From positions 1 to 48,969 of the forward strand of contig CAJUJY010000027.1 in assembly GCA_910586555.1 (NCBI GenBank): a DNA stretch of 48,969 bases, written 5' to 3'. Below, piece by piece: positions 26,695 to 34,894 of this stretch. Each line of letters begins with the position of its first letter. Within the stretch, counting starts at the first letter, position 1. The translations under genes and the position numbers were made by a program. Origin of the DNA: an uncultured Lachnospiraceae bacterium (GTDB taxonomy: Bacteria > Bacillota > Clostridia > Lachnospirales > Lachnospiraceae). Below the pieces are notes generated by a model. That model searched no databases. It saw only the letters and a program-made list of their open reading frames with translations, and was not told the DNA's origin.

Positions 26695-27633
26695 ATGAAG
26701 TTTTTTAAACGGGATACCAGGGATTGCAGGACAAGAAAAAAGAAACAAAAAAGGATTAAGGTAAGAAAAAAAAGCCGGGTAAAAGAGCATCTGGTATCAG
26801 GAATGTACCTTGCACCAAGTTTTTTTGGTGTTATGGTATTTATGATTGTGCCATTTGCAGTAGTTATTTATTATTCCCTGGTTGATAAGCCTATTGATGG
26901 CAGTTTTACAGGCCTTGAAAATTTTAAAATGCTTTTTTCAAATGCTGCATTTTTACAGGCAGCAAAAAACAGCCTTCTTTTTTCAGTAATTGCAGTGCCG
27001 CTTGCAGTAGTGCTTTCAATGCTGCTTGCAGTGCTGCTTGATGCCAATATCCCGTGGAAAAGCCAGTTCCGGACATTCTTCCTTTGTCCTATGATGGTTC
27101 CTGTAGCATCTGTTGTACTTATATGGCAGGTAATTTTTAATTCACATGGAGCTATGAACGGGCTTCTTGAAGTTTTTGGGTTTACGGGCATTGACTGGCT
27201 TAAATCTGATTACAGCATGGTTGTTGTTATAAGTATGTTCCTGTGGAAAAACCTTGGCTATAATATGATTTTATTTATGTCAGCGCTTGGGAGTGTCCCA
27301 AAGGACATTATAGAGGTTGCACAGCTTGAGGCAGCAGGGAAGCTTACAATTTTTTTCAGGATTAAGCTTAGGTACATAAATTCAACAGTTTTATTTGTTG
27401 TGATTTTATCACTTATGAATTCATTTAAAGTATTCCGGGAAGTTTATCTTTTATCAGGTGCATACCCATATGAATCACTTTATATGTTACAGCATTTTAT
27501 GAATAATACTTTTGAATCCATGGATTACCAGAAGCTTTCCGCAGCAGCTATTGTAATGTGTATATTTATGATTGTTATAATAGGTATTTTATTTTTTATT
27601 GAAAGTAAAGCAGGTGAGGATTTTGAAAGTTAA
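26695..27633 (+). CDS. ABC transporter permease, MalF/UgpA type
   Basis: A 312-residue inner-membrane permease with about six helices after a very basic N-terminal ~35 residues. The binding-protein-dependent (EAA) loop is DIIEVAQLEAAGKLTIFFRI. AGGAG lies just before ATG 26695. It pairs with the downstream MalG-type permease, which begins inside its 3' end. No ATPase gene is present; Firmicutes often share a common MsmX-type ATPase. Confidence 0.9.
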   Translation: MKFFKRDTRDCRTRKKKQKRIKVRKKSRVKEHLVSGMYLAPSFFGVMVFMIVPFAVVIYYSLVDKPIDGSFTGLENFKMLFSNAAFLQAAKNSLLFSVIAVPLAVVLSMLLAVLLDANIPWKSQFRTFFLCPMMVPVASVVLIWQVIFNSHGAMNGLLEVFGFTGIDWLKSDYSMVVVISMFLWKNLGYNMILFMSALGSVPKDIIEVAQLEAAGKLTIFFRIKLRYINSTVLFVVILSLMNSFKVFREVYLLSGAYPYESLYMLQHFMNNTFESMDYQKLSAAAIVMCIFMIVIIGILFFIESKAGEDFES

Positions 27634-28543
27634 ATCTTTTAGGGATAAGCAGAAAAAGGTTAAAATTAAAAAAAAGCGGCATAAAAAATCTTTTATATTA
27701 TTTATAATTGCATTTATAGCAGCGGTATTTTTTATGCTTCCTACAGTCCTTACAATAGCCAATTCATTTATGAGCCCGCAGGAAATTAAGGCAAACTATG
27801 GAATGGTTTTTGACGATGGTGAAAGTGCAGGATATATATCTGAAAGAGTAAACCTTAAGTTTATTCCTGATATGGTAACTTTTAAACAGTTTGCAACAGT
27901 CCTTTTAAACAGCCCGGAATACCTGCTTAAATTCTGGAATACTGTAATATATACTGTGCCAATACTTGTAGTGCAGGTTATTATTGCAATACTTGCAGCA
28001 TACAGTTTTACAAGGTTCCGGGGAAGAATAAAAGAGATTTTATTTTTTTTATATATTATACTTATGCTTCTTCCTTACCAGGTTACGCTTGTCCCTAATT
28101 ACCTGGTAACAGACTGGCTTGGGTTAGTTAATACAAAATGGGCAATATGGCTGCCTGGAATGACTTCCCCGTTTAGTGTATTTCTTTTTACAAAGTTTAT
28201 GCGGCGTATACCAGGTTCAGTTATAGAAGCTGCCAAAATTGACGGCGCAGGGGAATGGCAGATTTTTTCAAAGATATGTGTACCGCTTTGCAAAGGGGCA
28301 ATGGTTTCAGTAGCAATACTTATATTTATTGATTACTGGAATATGGTTGAACAGCCGCTTATAATGCTTAAAGATGAAGATATGCATCCGCTTTCAGTTT
28401 TTCTTTCAAAAATTAATTCAGGTGAAGTAAGCCTTGCATTTGCAGTGGCAACTATATACATGGTTCCAGGGATTTTAATATTTTTATATGGAGAGGAATA
28501 TCTGGTAGAGGGTATTTCATATTCTGGAGGACTAAAAGGTTAA
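27623..28543 (+). CDS. ABC transporter permease, MalG/UgpE type
   Basis: A 306-residue permease with an EAA loop (VIEAAKIDGAGEWQIFSKIC) and about six helices. The best start is TTG 27623, with AGGTGAGG directly upstream and an 11-nt overlap with the first permease. An upstream TTG at 27599 is also in frame but lacks a ribosome site. A larger than usual extracellular loop lies between the first and second helices (~45-100). Confidence 0.88.
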   Translation: MKVKSFRDKQKKVKIKKKRHKKSFILFIIAFIAAVFFMLPTVLTIANSFMSPQEIKANYGMVFDDGESAGYISERVNLKFIPDMVTFKQFATVLLNSPEYLLKFWNTVIYTVPILVVQVIIAILAAYSFTRFRGRIKEILFFLYIILMLLPYQVTLVPNYLVTDWLGLVNTKWAIWLPGMTSPFSVFLFTKFMRRIPGSVIEAAKIDGAGEWQIFSKICVPLCKGAMVSVAILIFIDYWNMVEQPLIMLKDEDMHPLSVFLSKINSGEVSLAFAVATIYMVPGILIFLYGEEYLVEGISYSGGLKG

Positions 28544-28573
28544 TGCTTTATAGGGAAGGAGATAATATTTCTT

Positions 28574-30892
28574 ATGGCAGTACAAGAGTTAGAAAAAAAA
28601 TACCAGAAGCGTAAAGACAGGGTTAAAAATATTGCTATTATATTTCTGGTAATTATGCTTTTGCTTACATTTTTTTCCAATACTATTATGAATTATTCAC
28701 TTGCAGAGGTAGAAACTGCCTATGCACAGTCAGGCACCCTTACTACAAAAATCCGCGGTGAAGCTTATGTTGAGGCAAGGGAACCTATAGAGGTAACTTG
28801 TAAAAAGGAAAGGGAAATATTAAAAGTATTAGTAAAAGACGGGGATAAGGTGAAAAAAGGCCAGGTTATGTTTGTACTTGCGGGTGAAAGCAGTGCAGAT
28901 GCGGTTAAGCAGGCACAGAAAGAACTGGCAGACCTTAATCATGATTATGCAAAGGCACTTCTTGAAATGGATGTTCCTGATTATGCTGCAAATTCACTTG
29001 AAATAAAGTATGCAAAAAGGGATTTGCAAAAAGCAATTAAAAGTATAGAAACTGCTAAAAAAGAGAATAAGAATAAGAAGTCAGAGTATGCAAAACTTGA
29101 GAAAAAGGTAGAAAATGCTAAAAAGGCAATGTTAAAAAAAGCGGATGAAGTATCAGCAAAGGCATATGAAATTTCACAGCTTGATCTTGAACTTGAGGGC
29201 CTTGAAAGTGAAAAGGCAGAACTAGCAGGAGAAAATAACGGGGACATTGCAGAACTTAATGAGGCAGTAACAGCAGCAAAAAGGGAAACTGAAGATGCAG
29301 AGGATAATGTAAAAAAGTATGAAGATACACGTACATCTAAAGTTATTGAAGAAGAATTAAAAACTAAAAGAAAAGAACTTGAAACCCTGCAAAAAGAACT
29401 TGAAACATTAAAAGCCGATTTAAAAGAAGCAGAATCACCGGATACAACAGATGATAAAATTACAAGCTTAGAAAGAAGTATACGTGATGCTGAAGCTGAA
29501 ATATCTGATTTTAATTCCCAGATAAGCCAGAAAAATGCAGAAATTACACAGCTTAATTATTTGTATAATGTTTCTGAAAGTGAAGATGCAGAACAGTACT
29601 GGCAGCAGTTAAGCAGTGCAAAACAGGAACTGGCTACATTAAATAAACAGATAGAAGCCAAGAAAAGGGAGCTTGAAGATTTAAAAAAGGATTTAGAAAC
29701 TGCTAAAAAGAATGTTTCAAATTCCAGTGACAAGAAGAAAAAGCAGCTCCGTGATGATATTACAGCAAAAGAAAAGAATATTACAGAGGTAAAAGGGGAA
29801 ATAACATCACTTGAAAATGAAAAATCATCAAGTGATGGCAGGGAGTCACAGCTTGCTGCTGCAAAATCACAGCTTTATGCTGCACAGGAGAAATTAAAAA
29901 ATGCACAGCGCCAGCTTGAAGATGCACAAAATGCAATTAAAAATAATAACAGCGGAAAGCTAAAACAGGTAGAAGATGATATTAAAGAGTTAAAAAGCAG
30001 GAAGCTAAAACTTAATAACCAGAAAACAAAACTTGATAATTTATATGCAGAACTACAATCAGCTTATGAAACCGCTAAAGCAGATGCAGGTTCTTACCAG
30101 AAAGCAGATGAAAGCCAGATTGATACATTAAACCAGGCTGTACAGGAAAAGCGCAAGGCACTTGAAAACCTTTACTTAAACCTTGCAAAGGAAAAACGTG
30201 ATAATAACCTTAAAATACAAGTAGCTTCCCTTGATAATGAACAAAAAGCAGAAGCTATTAATATGAAAAAAAATGAGATAAGCAGACTTAAAAAGAAACA
30301 GAAAAAAATGGTAATCAGGGCAAAAGCAGCAGGTACAATTTCTGATATAAGTGCAAAAACTGGTGAAAAGACAGTACCTGGCAGCAGCCTGCTGCATATA
30401 CAGTCAGGTAAGAACGGATACCAGATAAGTGTTCCTGTAACAATGGAACAGAGTAAATTTGTTAAACTTGGTGATAATGCTACAGTATTAAATGTATGGG
30501 ATGATGATATAAAAGTAGTTTTATCAAGAATAAAAACAGATTCTAAAAACCCGGGTGCAGGCAAAACACTGGTTTTTAATGTTACAGGCAAAAATATTGA
30601 AAATGGCACTTCATTAAGCATATCTGTTGGTGAAAGAAAAGCAAGTTATGATTACATAGTGCCTACAAGCGCAATACGTGAGGACAGTGAAGGTAAATTT
30701 GTATTAGTAATACAGGAAAAGACAAGTCCTGTTGGCAACCGCTATATTGCAAAAAGAGAAGAGGTAAAAGTGCTTGCACAGAACGAAACACAGTCCGCAA
30801 TATCTGCGGGATTTGATAATTATTCAAACATTATTACTACTGCTTCAAAGGCTGTCCAAAAAGGTGATTATGTGCGTCTTGCACAGCAGTAA
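28574..30892 (+). CDS. HlyD/MacA-type membrane adaptor with very long coiled coil
   Basis: A 772-residue protein with one N-terminal membrane helix (IAIIFLVIMLLLTFFSN, ~24-40). A split lipoyl/barrel-sandwich domain follows: first half KGQVMFVLAG near 95-105, second half MVIRAKAAGTISDISAKTGE near 580. Between them, residues ~115-570 are almost all coiled coil (Lys/Glu/Gln/Ala heptads), far longer than in typical adaptors. The C-terminal beta-barrel and membrane-proximal domains (~600-770) include VPTSAIREDSEGKFVLVIQE. Members of this family link inner-membrane exporters to the cell exterior. Here it follows two importer-type permeases by 30 nt, in the same operon. Confidence 0.85.
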   Translation: MAVQELEKKYQKRKDRVKNIAIIFLVIMLLLTFFSNTIMNYSLAEVETAYAQSGTLTTKIRGEAYVEAREPIEVTCKKEREILKVLVKDGDKVKKGQVMFVLAGESSADAVKQAQKELADLNHDYAKALLEMDVPDYAANSLEIKYAKRDLQKAIKSIETAKKENKNKKSEYAKLEKKVENAKKAMLKKADEVSAKAYEISQLDLELEGLESEKAELAGENNGDIAELNEAVTAAKRETEDAEDNVKKYEDTRTSKVIEEELKTKRKELETLQKELETLKADLKEAESPDTTDDKITSLERSIRDAEAEISDFNSQISQKNAEITQLNYLYNVSESEDAEQYWQQLSSAKQELATLNKQIEAKKRELEDLKKDLETAKKNVSNSSDKKKKQLRDDITAKEKNITEVKGEITSLENEKSSSDGRESQLAAAKSQLYAAQEKLKNAQRQLEDAQNAIKNNNSGKLKQVEDDIKELKSRKLKLNNQKTKLDNLYAELQSAYETAKADAGSYQKADESQIDTLNQAVQEKRKALENLYLNLAKEKRDNNLKIQVASLDNEQKAEAINMKKNEISRLKKKQKKMVIRAKAAGTISDISAKTGEKTVPGSSLLHIQSGKNGYQISVPVTMEQSKFVKLGDNATVLNVWDDDIKVVLSRIKTDSKNPGAGKTLVFNVTGKNIENGTSLSISVGERKASYDYIVPTSAIREDSEGKFVLVIQEKTSPVGNRYIAKREEVKVLAQNETQSAISAGFDNYSNIITTASKAVQKGDYVRLAQQ

Positions 30893-30964
30893 ATGCAGGG
30901 TTTTGGCAGCATTTTATTTATGGCTGTGTAAGCTGGCAGATAGTGGAAAGGCGTGGTTATTTAT

Positions 30965-32086
30965 ATGAAAGTTTTTCCAGGAGGCATAAAAAATAAAATA
31001 AGGTTATCAGTATTTTTATTATGTATTATTGTGGCGTTATCATGCCTTTGCCTTTTACATATAACTAATAAAAAGGAAAACCAGTTTAATGCAGCAAGGT
31101 ACTGGCAGTCAGGACGCCAGGAATTTACATATATTTCTGTTTATATATCCCCAGAAGAAAACTGGAATGAAAATGACAGGAATACACTTGTAAGCAGCTT
31201 AAAAATGTCATTCCAGCAAAATTCAATTATAAATAAAGACAGGGAAGATAACAGTGCAGGTCTTTTAAATGATTGTTTCAGTTGTGAAGGCGTTATGGAA
31301 TTTGCTAATGGTAAAAATACAGCAAGTGCAAAGGTTACAGCAACAGGCGGGGACTTTTTCTTTTTCCACCAGGCTTTATGGCTGTCTGGTTCTTCATATT
31401 CAGATAATGATATTATGAAAGACCGTGCTGTAATTGACAAGCAGCTTGCATGGCAGCTTTTTGGCGGAGAAAATGTGGCAGGCATGCCATTTAAAATAAA
31501 TGGCAATACATATTATGTAGCAGGCGTTGTAGATATGGGTGAACCAGAGAAAAAAGAAAATACAAATGAAATAACATGCCGTGCATGGCTTCCTTACAGT
31601 GCCTTTTGCAAGGAATACCAGGGGCAGGGCAGTATATCTGGGGAAACAGTGAATACAGGCTCTGGCATTTTCCAAGGAACAGAACAAGAAGAAAATGTTA
31701 TAAATAAACTTCCGGTTACATGCTATGAGATTGTAATGCCAGATCCTGTTAAAAACTGGGCTTTAAATATTATACAAGAAAACCTGGATACAGAAAACCG
31801 TAAAATGGTAGTAGTAGAAAACAGTAACAGGACAAACTTTTTTTATGTTATAAATAACCTGAAAAGGTTTTTCTATAAAACAACAGGCACAAAACCCGTT
31901 GCATATCCTTATTGGGAGAATGAAGCAAGAGTACGTGATACCCAAAGGGAACTTTATACGGGTATACTTATAATTGCAGTTATATACCCGGTTTTACTTT
32001 TTATCAGGGTTATTGTATGGATTTATAAAACAATAGATGGCAAAATTAAAAAACGCATACATAAAAAACATAGCTTGGAAGTGTAA
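30965..32086 (+). CDS. MacB-like periplasmic-core domain membrane protein
   Basis: A 373-residue protein with an N-terminal helix (LSVFLLCIIVALSCLCLLHI), a large extracellular domain and one C-terminal helix (TGILIIAVIYPVLLFIRVIV). The extracellular part contains GGDFFFFHQALWLSGSSYSD and AVIDKQLAWQLFGGENVAGM followed by NTYYVAGVVD, the MacB_PCD signature of FtsX/MacB-type ABC proteins. The three-helix FtsX core is lacking, so it cannot be a normal permease. The GTG at 30953 is an alternative start; ribosome-site spacing does not settle it. It follows the HlyD-type gene by ~70 nt and is likely its partner. Confidence 0.72.
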   Translation: MKVFPGGIKNKIRLSVFLLCIIVALSCLCLLHITNKKENQFNAARYWQSGRQEFTYISVYISPEENWNENDRNTLVSSLKMSFQQNSIINKDREDNSAGLLNDCFSCEGVMEFANGKNTASAKVTATGGDFFFFHQALWLSGSSYSDNDIMKDRAVIDKQLAWQLFGGENVAGMPFKINGNTYYVAGVVDMGEPEKKENTNEITCRAWLPYSAFCKEYQGQGSISGETVNTGSGIFQGTEQEENVINKLPVTCYEIVMPDPVKNWALNIIQENLDTENRKMVVVENSNRTNFFYVINNLKRFFYKTTGTKPVAYPYWENEARVRDTQRELYTGILIIAVIYPVLLFIRVIVWIYKTIDGKIKKRIHKKHSLEV

Positions 32087-32105
32087 ACTAGAAATGGGGA
32101 GTATT

Positions 32106-32474
32106 ATGTATAAATGCTTTTTAGTTGGAACCGGGGGTTTTGCTGGTGCAGTTTTAAGATATTTAATAGGTCTTGTGCCAGTAAAAGAAACTATGCTGTT
32201 TCCAGTAAAAACATTTTTAATTAATATAACAGGGTGTATTTTAATTGGCTTTATCACAGCTTTGGTTTCAAATAAGTTCCAGTTAGCACCAGGGCTTGTA
32301 TTGTTTTTAAAAACTGGTGTATGTGGAGGCTTTACAACATTTTCAACATTTTCGCTGGAAACATCAGATTTAATTAAAAATGGACATGCAGAAATAGCTG
32401 TATTATATGCAGTTTTAAGCGTGGTTACAGGGATATGTGCAATTTTTCTAATACAGTATTTTACTACCAGGTAA
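32106..32474 (+). CDS. crcB: Fluoride channel CrcB/Fluc
   Basis: A 122-residue membrane protein with four helices. Family motifs are GTGGFAGAVLRYLIG (Gly10 to Arg18), Asn40 in FLINITGC, and CGGFTTFSTFSLE in the third helix with the phenylalanine/threonine track. It works as a dual-topology dimer exporting fluoride; only one copy is present here. GGGGAG precedes ATG 32106. It begins 19 nt after the MacB-like gene and is probably co-transcribed. No fluoride riboswitch was recognised upstream. Confidence 0.92.
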   Translation: MYKCFLVGTGGFAGAVLRYLIGLVPVKETMLFPVKTFLINITGCILIGFITALVSNKFQLAPGLVLFLKTGVCGGFTTFSTFSLETSDLIKNGHAEIAVLYAVLSVVTGICAIFLIQYFTTR

Positions 32475-32512
32475 AAATGGCCGCGTAATTTATATTTGAA
32501 GGAATACTTTTT

Positions 32513-32737
32513 ATGGAAGAATTATTTGTATATGCACTGTTAGCCCGTGAGGGCATAATAACTGAAAATATGTTTGCAGAAAGGATTGACAGGTTATTTT
32601 CTGAAAACCCATCTGATGAAATTTTATTAGAAATTGAGTGGCTGAATAATATTAAAAAAGCAATTATCCTGGTTTATAAAAATATGGATTATTCTAATAT
32701 GGATATACCAAAGTTTGGCAAAATACTAATGGGTTAA
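32513..32737 (+). CDS. Small hypothetical protein, possibly truncated
   Basis: A 74-residue acidic soluble protein (MEELFVYALLAREGIITENM). GAAGGA lies 11 nt before the ATG. It ends in TAA at 32735, but the same frame stays open for 65 more sense codons and continues in the same compositional style, so this may be the first part of a 140-residue protein cut by one nonsense codon. No family recognised. Confidence 0.5.
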   Translation: MEELFVYALLAREGIITENMFAERIDRLFSENPSDEILLEIEWLNNIKKAIILVYKNMDYSNMDIPKFGKILMG

Positions 32738-32935
32738 TTAGAAAATTATTATTTAAAATGTAAAAATATTAAAACTTTTGGTGATACAATGTATTCACTA
32801 TGGGAAGGACTTCCAGGAAATATACAGGATATAGAACCGTTCTGGACATTTTCATATGCTGATGATGTGCTGGCATATGCAGATACCAGACAGGCAGAAG
32901 TACTTTATAAAAAGGCAATAGATTATTATAAATAA
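32738..32935 (+). pseudogene. In-frame continuation after a single stop
   Basis: Sixty-five sense codons directly after the TAA at 32735-32737, same frame, ending at TAA 32933. An internal ATG at 32789 would give 48 residues (MYSLWEGLPGNIQDIEPFW then TFSYADDVLAYADTRQAEVL). It has no ribosome site. Aromatic and acidic content looks like real protein, so read-through or nonsense decay of the preceding gene is the simplest explanation. Confidence 0.45.
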
Positions 32936-33229
32936 AATATAAGCCGCAAACAGATTACGTCCATTTCATAAATTTATGTGTAAACAGAAGATAATTTATA
33001 GTTATCTGTGGTCTGTTTTAAAAAAGTTGTACATATGGAATTTTTATGTCCTGGCAGTTCCAAATAGGATTCTACTGGCAACCCACTTCCGCTTGGACGG
33101 GTTCACGCAACGGCGCATAGAAATCTAAATGTTTCTACGAAACAAATGTGTGTCCTTTATTGCCTGCCAGTTTTAAACATATAGCAGGTTTTTTATCCCA
33201 GATAAAATATTTCTCCTGGAACGTAAGAA

Positions 33230-33317
33230 CATGCAGGCAGTTTTATATATTTTCTGTAAAAGGCACTATCGTAGTGGGAACGTGCCTGCTACAGAAAATA
33301 TATAAAACTGCTGCATG
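33230..33317. repeat. Long near-perfect hairpin (A) inside the element
   Basis: The arms of 37 and 36 nt pair over about 33 bp around a 15-nt loop (33267-33281). The strand of transcription is not fixed by the sequence. Confidence 0.85.
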
Positions 33318-33350
33318 TACACAGACTAGAATATATACAAAAAACCAAAA

Positions 33351-33399
33351 TTGATAGTCACATTTGCCTATATGTAGTGCAGGCAAATGTGGCTATCAA
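33351..33399. repeat. 19-bp hairpin (B) inside the element
   Basis: Arm ttgatagtcacatttgcct pairs with 33381-33399 with one T-G pair and an 11-nt loop. No T tract follows, so it is not a plain terminator. Confidence 0.85.
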
Positions 33400-33543
33400 T
33401 ATAGGATAACTATAAATTATCTCTTGTTTATATATAATTAAAGATTTATAAAACAGCCATACCAGCAAATTAATAAGAAATTCTCCTGTAATATTTATAA
33501 AACAGTATCATATATTTAAATTGTGATAAAACCGGAGGTTCTT

Positions 33544-34797
33544 ATGCAAAAATTATTAAGCAGCGCTATATATACCATATGCCTTATACTTCTTTCACTT
33601 GCATATATAAACGGTACTAAAGATTTCCTTTCAGGATTTGCACCGTTTAGCCAGTATAAGGAAACAAATACTTTAAAACCACATAAAATTACAGCAGAAA
33701 GCCTTGGAATTACTTCTTATGCAGATGAACCTGTTAATATGTATTCTAAAGCATACTGCCTGGTTGATGCAGACAGTAACAGGATCCTGGTTTCAAAAAA
33801 TGCAGATGAAAGGCTTCCAATGGCAAGCACTACTAAAATAATGACATGCATTGTTGCACTTGAAAATGGAAACCCAGATGATATTGTTACAGCTTCAAAG
33901 TATGCAGCTTCCATGCCGGACGTACAGCTTAACTTAAAAGAAGGTGAACAATTCAGGCTAGGGGATTTATTATATTCACTTATGCTTGAATCACATAATG
34001 ATACAGCAGTTGCAATAGCTGAACATATAGGTGGGAGTGTTGAGGGTTTTGCAAAACTTATGAACCTTAAAGCTGAAGAATTAGGGCTTAAAGATACACA
34101 ATTTGTAACACCAAACGGCCTTGACAGCGAAGGACATTATACCACTGCATATGAATTGTGCTGTATTGGTGCATATGCACTGCAAAATAAACAGTTTATG
34201 GATATAGTAAGGACGCCATCACACCAGTTTTCAAATTGTGGCAATACACGTACATATTCTGTTAATAATAAAGATGCATTTCTTACAAGCTATAATGGCG
34301 CACTTGGGATAAAAACAGGTTTTACTGGCAATGCCGGTTACTGTTTCTGTGGTGCAGCAAGAAGGAATAATACTACACTTGTTTCATCAGTGCTTGCATG
34401 TGGCTGGCCTCCTAATAAAAGGTATAAATGGGCAGATACAAAAAAGCTTATGGATTATGGTTTTAAGGGATTTACACAGGCAGGGATATCTGCAAGTACA
34501 CCGCTTCCTAACATTGAAGTGACAGGCGGCAAAGAAGTTTTTGTACCTGTAAAACGTGTAGGTGCTGGCAGTTTTACAATACTTATGTCAAAAAATGATA
34601 TAGCAACTGTAAGTTATGAACTGCCAGAAAAACTTAATGCGCCAGTGCGCTCTGGTGATATTATTGGATATGAAAAGTATTTTGTTAATGACAGCCTTTA
34701 TGTATCGTTTCCGGTTGTAGTATCAAAGACAATAGAAAAAACGGACCACAGATATTTTACAGATATTTTATTACAGATGTTTTTTGCACATTTTTAA
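33544..34797 (+). CDS. D-alanyl-D-alanine carboxypeptidase (DacF/PBP5-like)
   Basis: A 417-residue low-molecular-weight penicillin-binding protein. The N-terminus has a signal-type helix (AIYTICLILLSLAYINGT). The S11 catalytic motifs are all present: Ser95-x-x-Lys98 in MASTTKIMTC, S-x-N in LESHNDTAV, and KTG in LGIKTGFTGNAGYC. A C-terminal PBP5-type domain is present (~300-400). GGAGGT precedes ATG 33544; the in-frame start at 33523 is not favoured. It trims the terminal D-Ala of peptidoglycan stem peptides outside the membrane. The gene is monocistronic. Confidence 0.93.
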   Translation: MQKLLSSAIYTICLILLSLAYINGTKDFLSGFAPFSQYKETNTLKPHKITAESLGITSYADEPVNMYSKAYCLVDADSNRILVSKNADERLPMASTTKIMTCIVALENGNPDDIVTASKYAASMPDVQLNLKEGEQFRLGDLLYSLMLESHNDTAVAIAEHIGGSVEGFAKLMNLKAEELGLKDTQFVTPNGLDSEGHYTTAYELCCIGAYALQNKQFMDIVRTPSHQFSNCGNTRTYSVNNKDAFLTSYNGALGIKTGFTGNAGYCFCGAARRNNTTLVSSVLACGWPPNKRYKWADTKKLMDYGFKGFTQAGISASTPLPNIEVTGGKEVFVPVKRVGAGSFTILMSKNDIATVSYELPEKLNAPVRSGDIIGYEKYFVNDSLYVSFPVVVSKTIEKTDHRYFTDILLQMFFAHF

Positions 34798-34894
34798 AAA
34801 ATATTTACAAACCCGCCTGTTTACAATAAATGTGCTTTAGCCGCCAGGATGCCAGATTAAGCCAGGTACTATAGTAAATCCCATTGTATCTGGT

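Larger units (their letters stand above)
32981..33430. ncRNA. ~450-bp non-coding element with long terminal inverted repeats and nested hairpins
   Basis: Outer arms 32981-33006 and 33405-33430 share a perfect 18-bp inverted core (agataatttatagttatc), extended to 26 bp with two mismatches. Inside are hairpin A (33230-33266 with 33282-33317, ~33 bp with one bulge and a 3x3 internal loop) and hairpin B (33351-33369 with 33381-33399, 19 bp with one G-U). The left part has ctggcag/ctgccag (33051, 33164), aaccc/gggtt near 33080-33102 and gtctg/cagac (33011, 33322) pairs. The core is visibly less AT-rich than nearby spacers. No credible ORF is inside. Either a large structured RNA or a MITE-like element; it matches no RNA class I can recognise. 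Confidence 0.55.

Noticed and set aside
32087..32105. Fluoride riboswitch before crcB
   Set aside because: The gap is only 19 nt and lies inside an operon; no room for the aptamer.
33148..33354. 68-residue plus-strand ORF inside the inverted-repeat element
   Set aside because: It lies across hairpin A, has no ribosome site and has no protein-like pattern; it is a by-product of the structured sequence.
32981..33430. tmRNA, RNase P RNA, 6S RNA or group II intron
   Set aside because: No tag-peptide frame with tRNA-like ends, no RNase P conserved core, wrong size for 6S, and no domain V hairpin.
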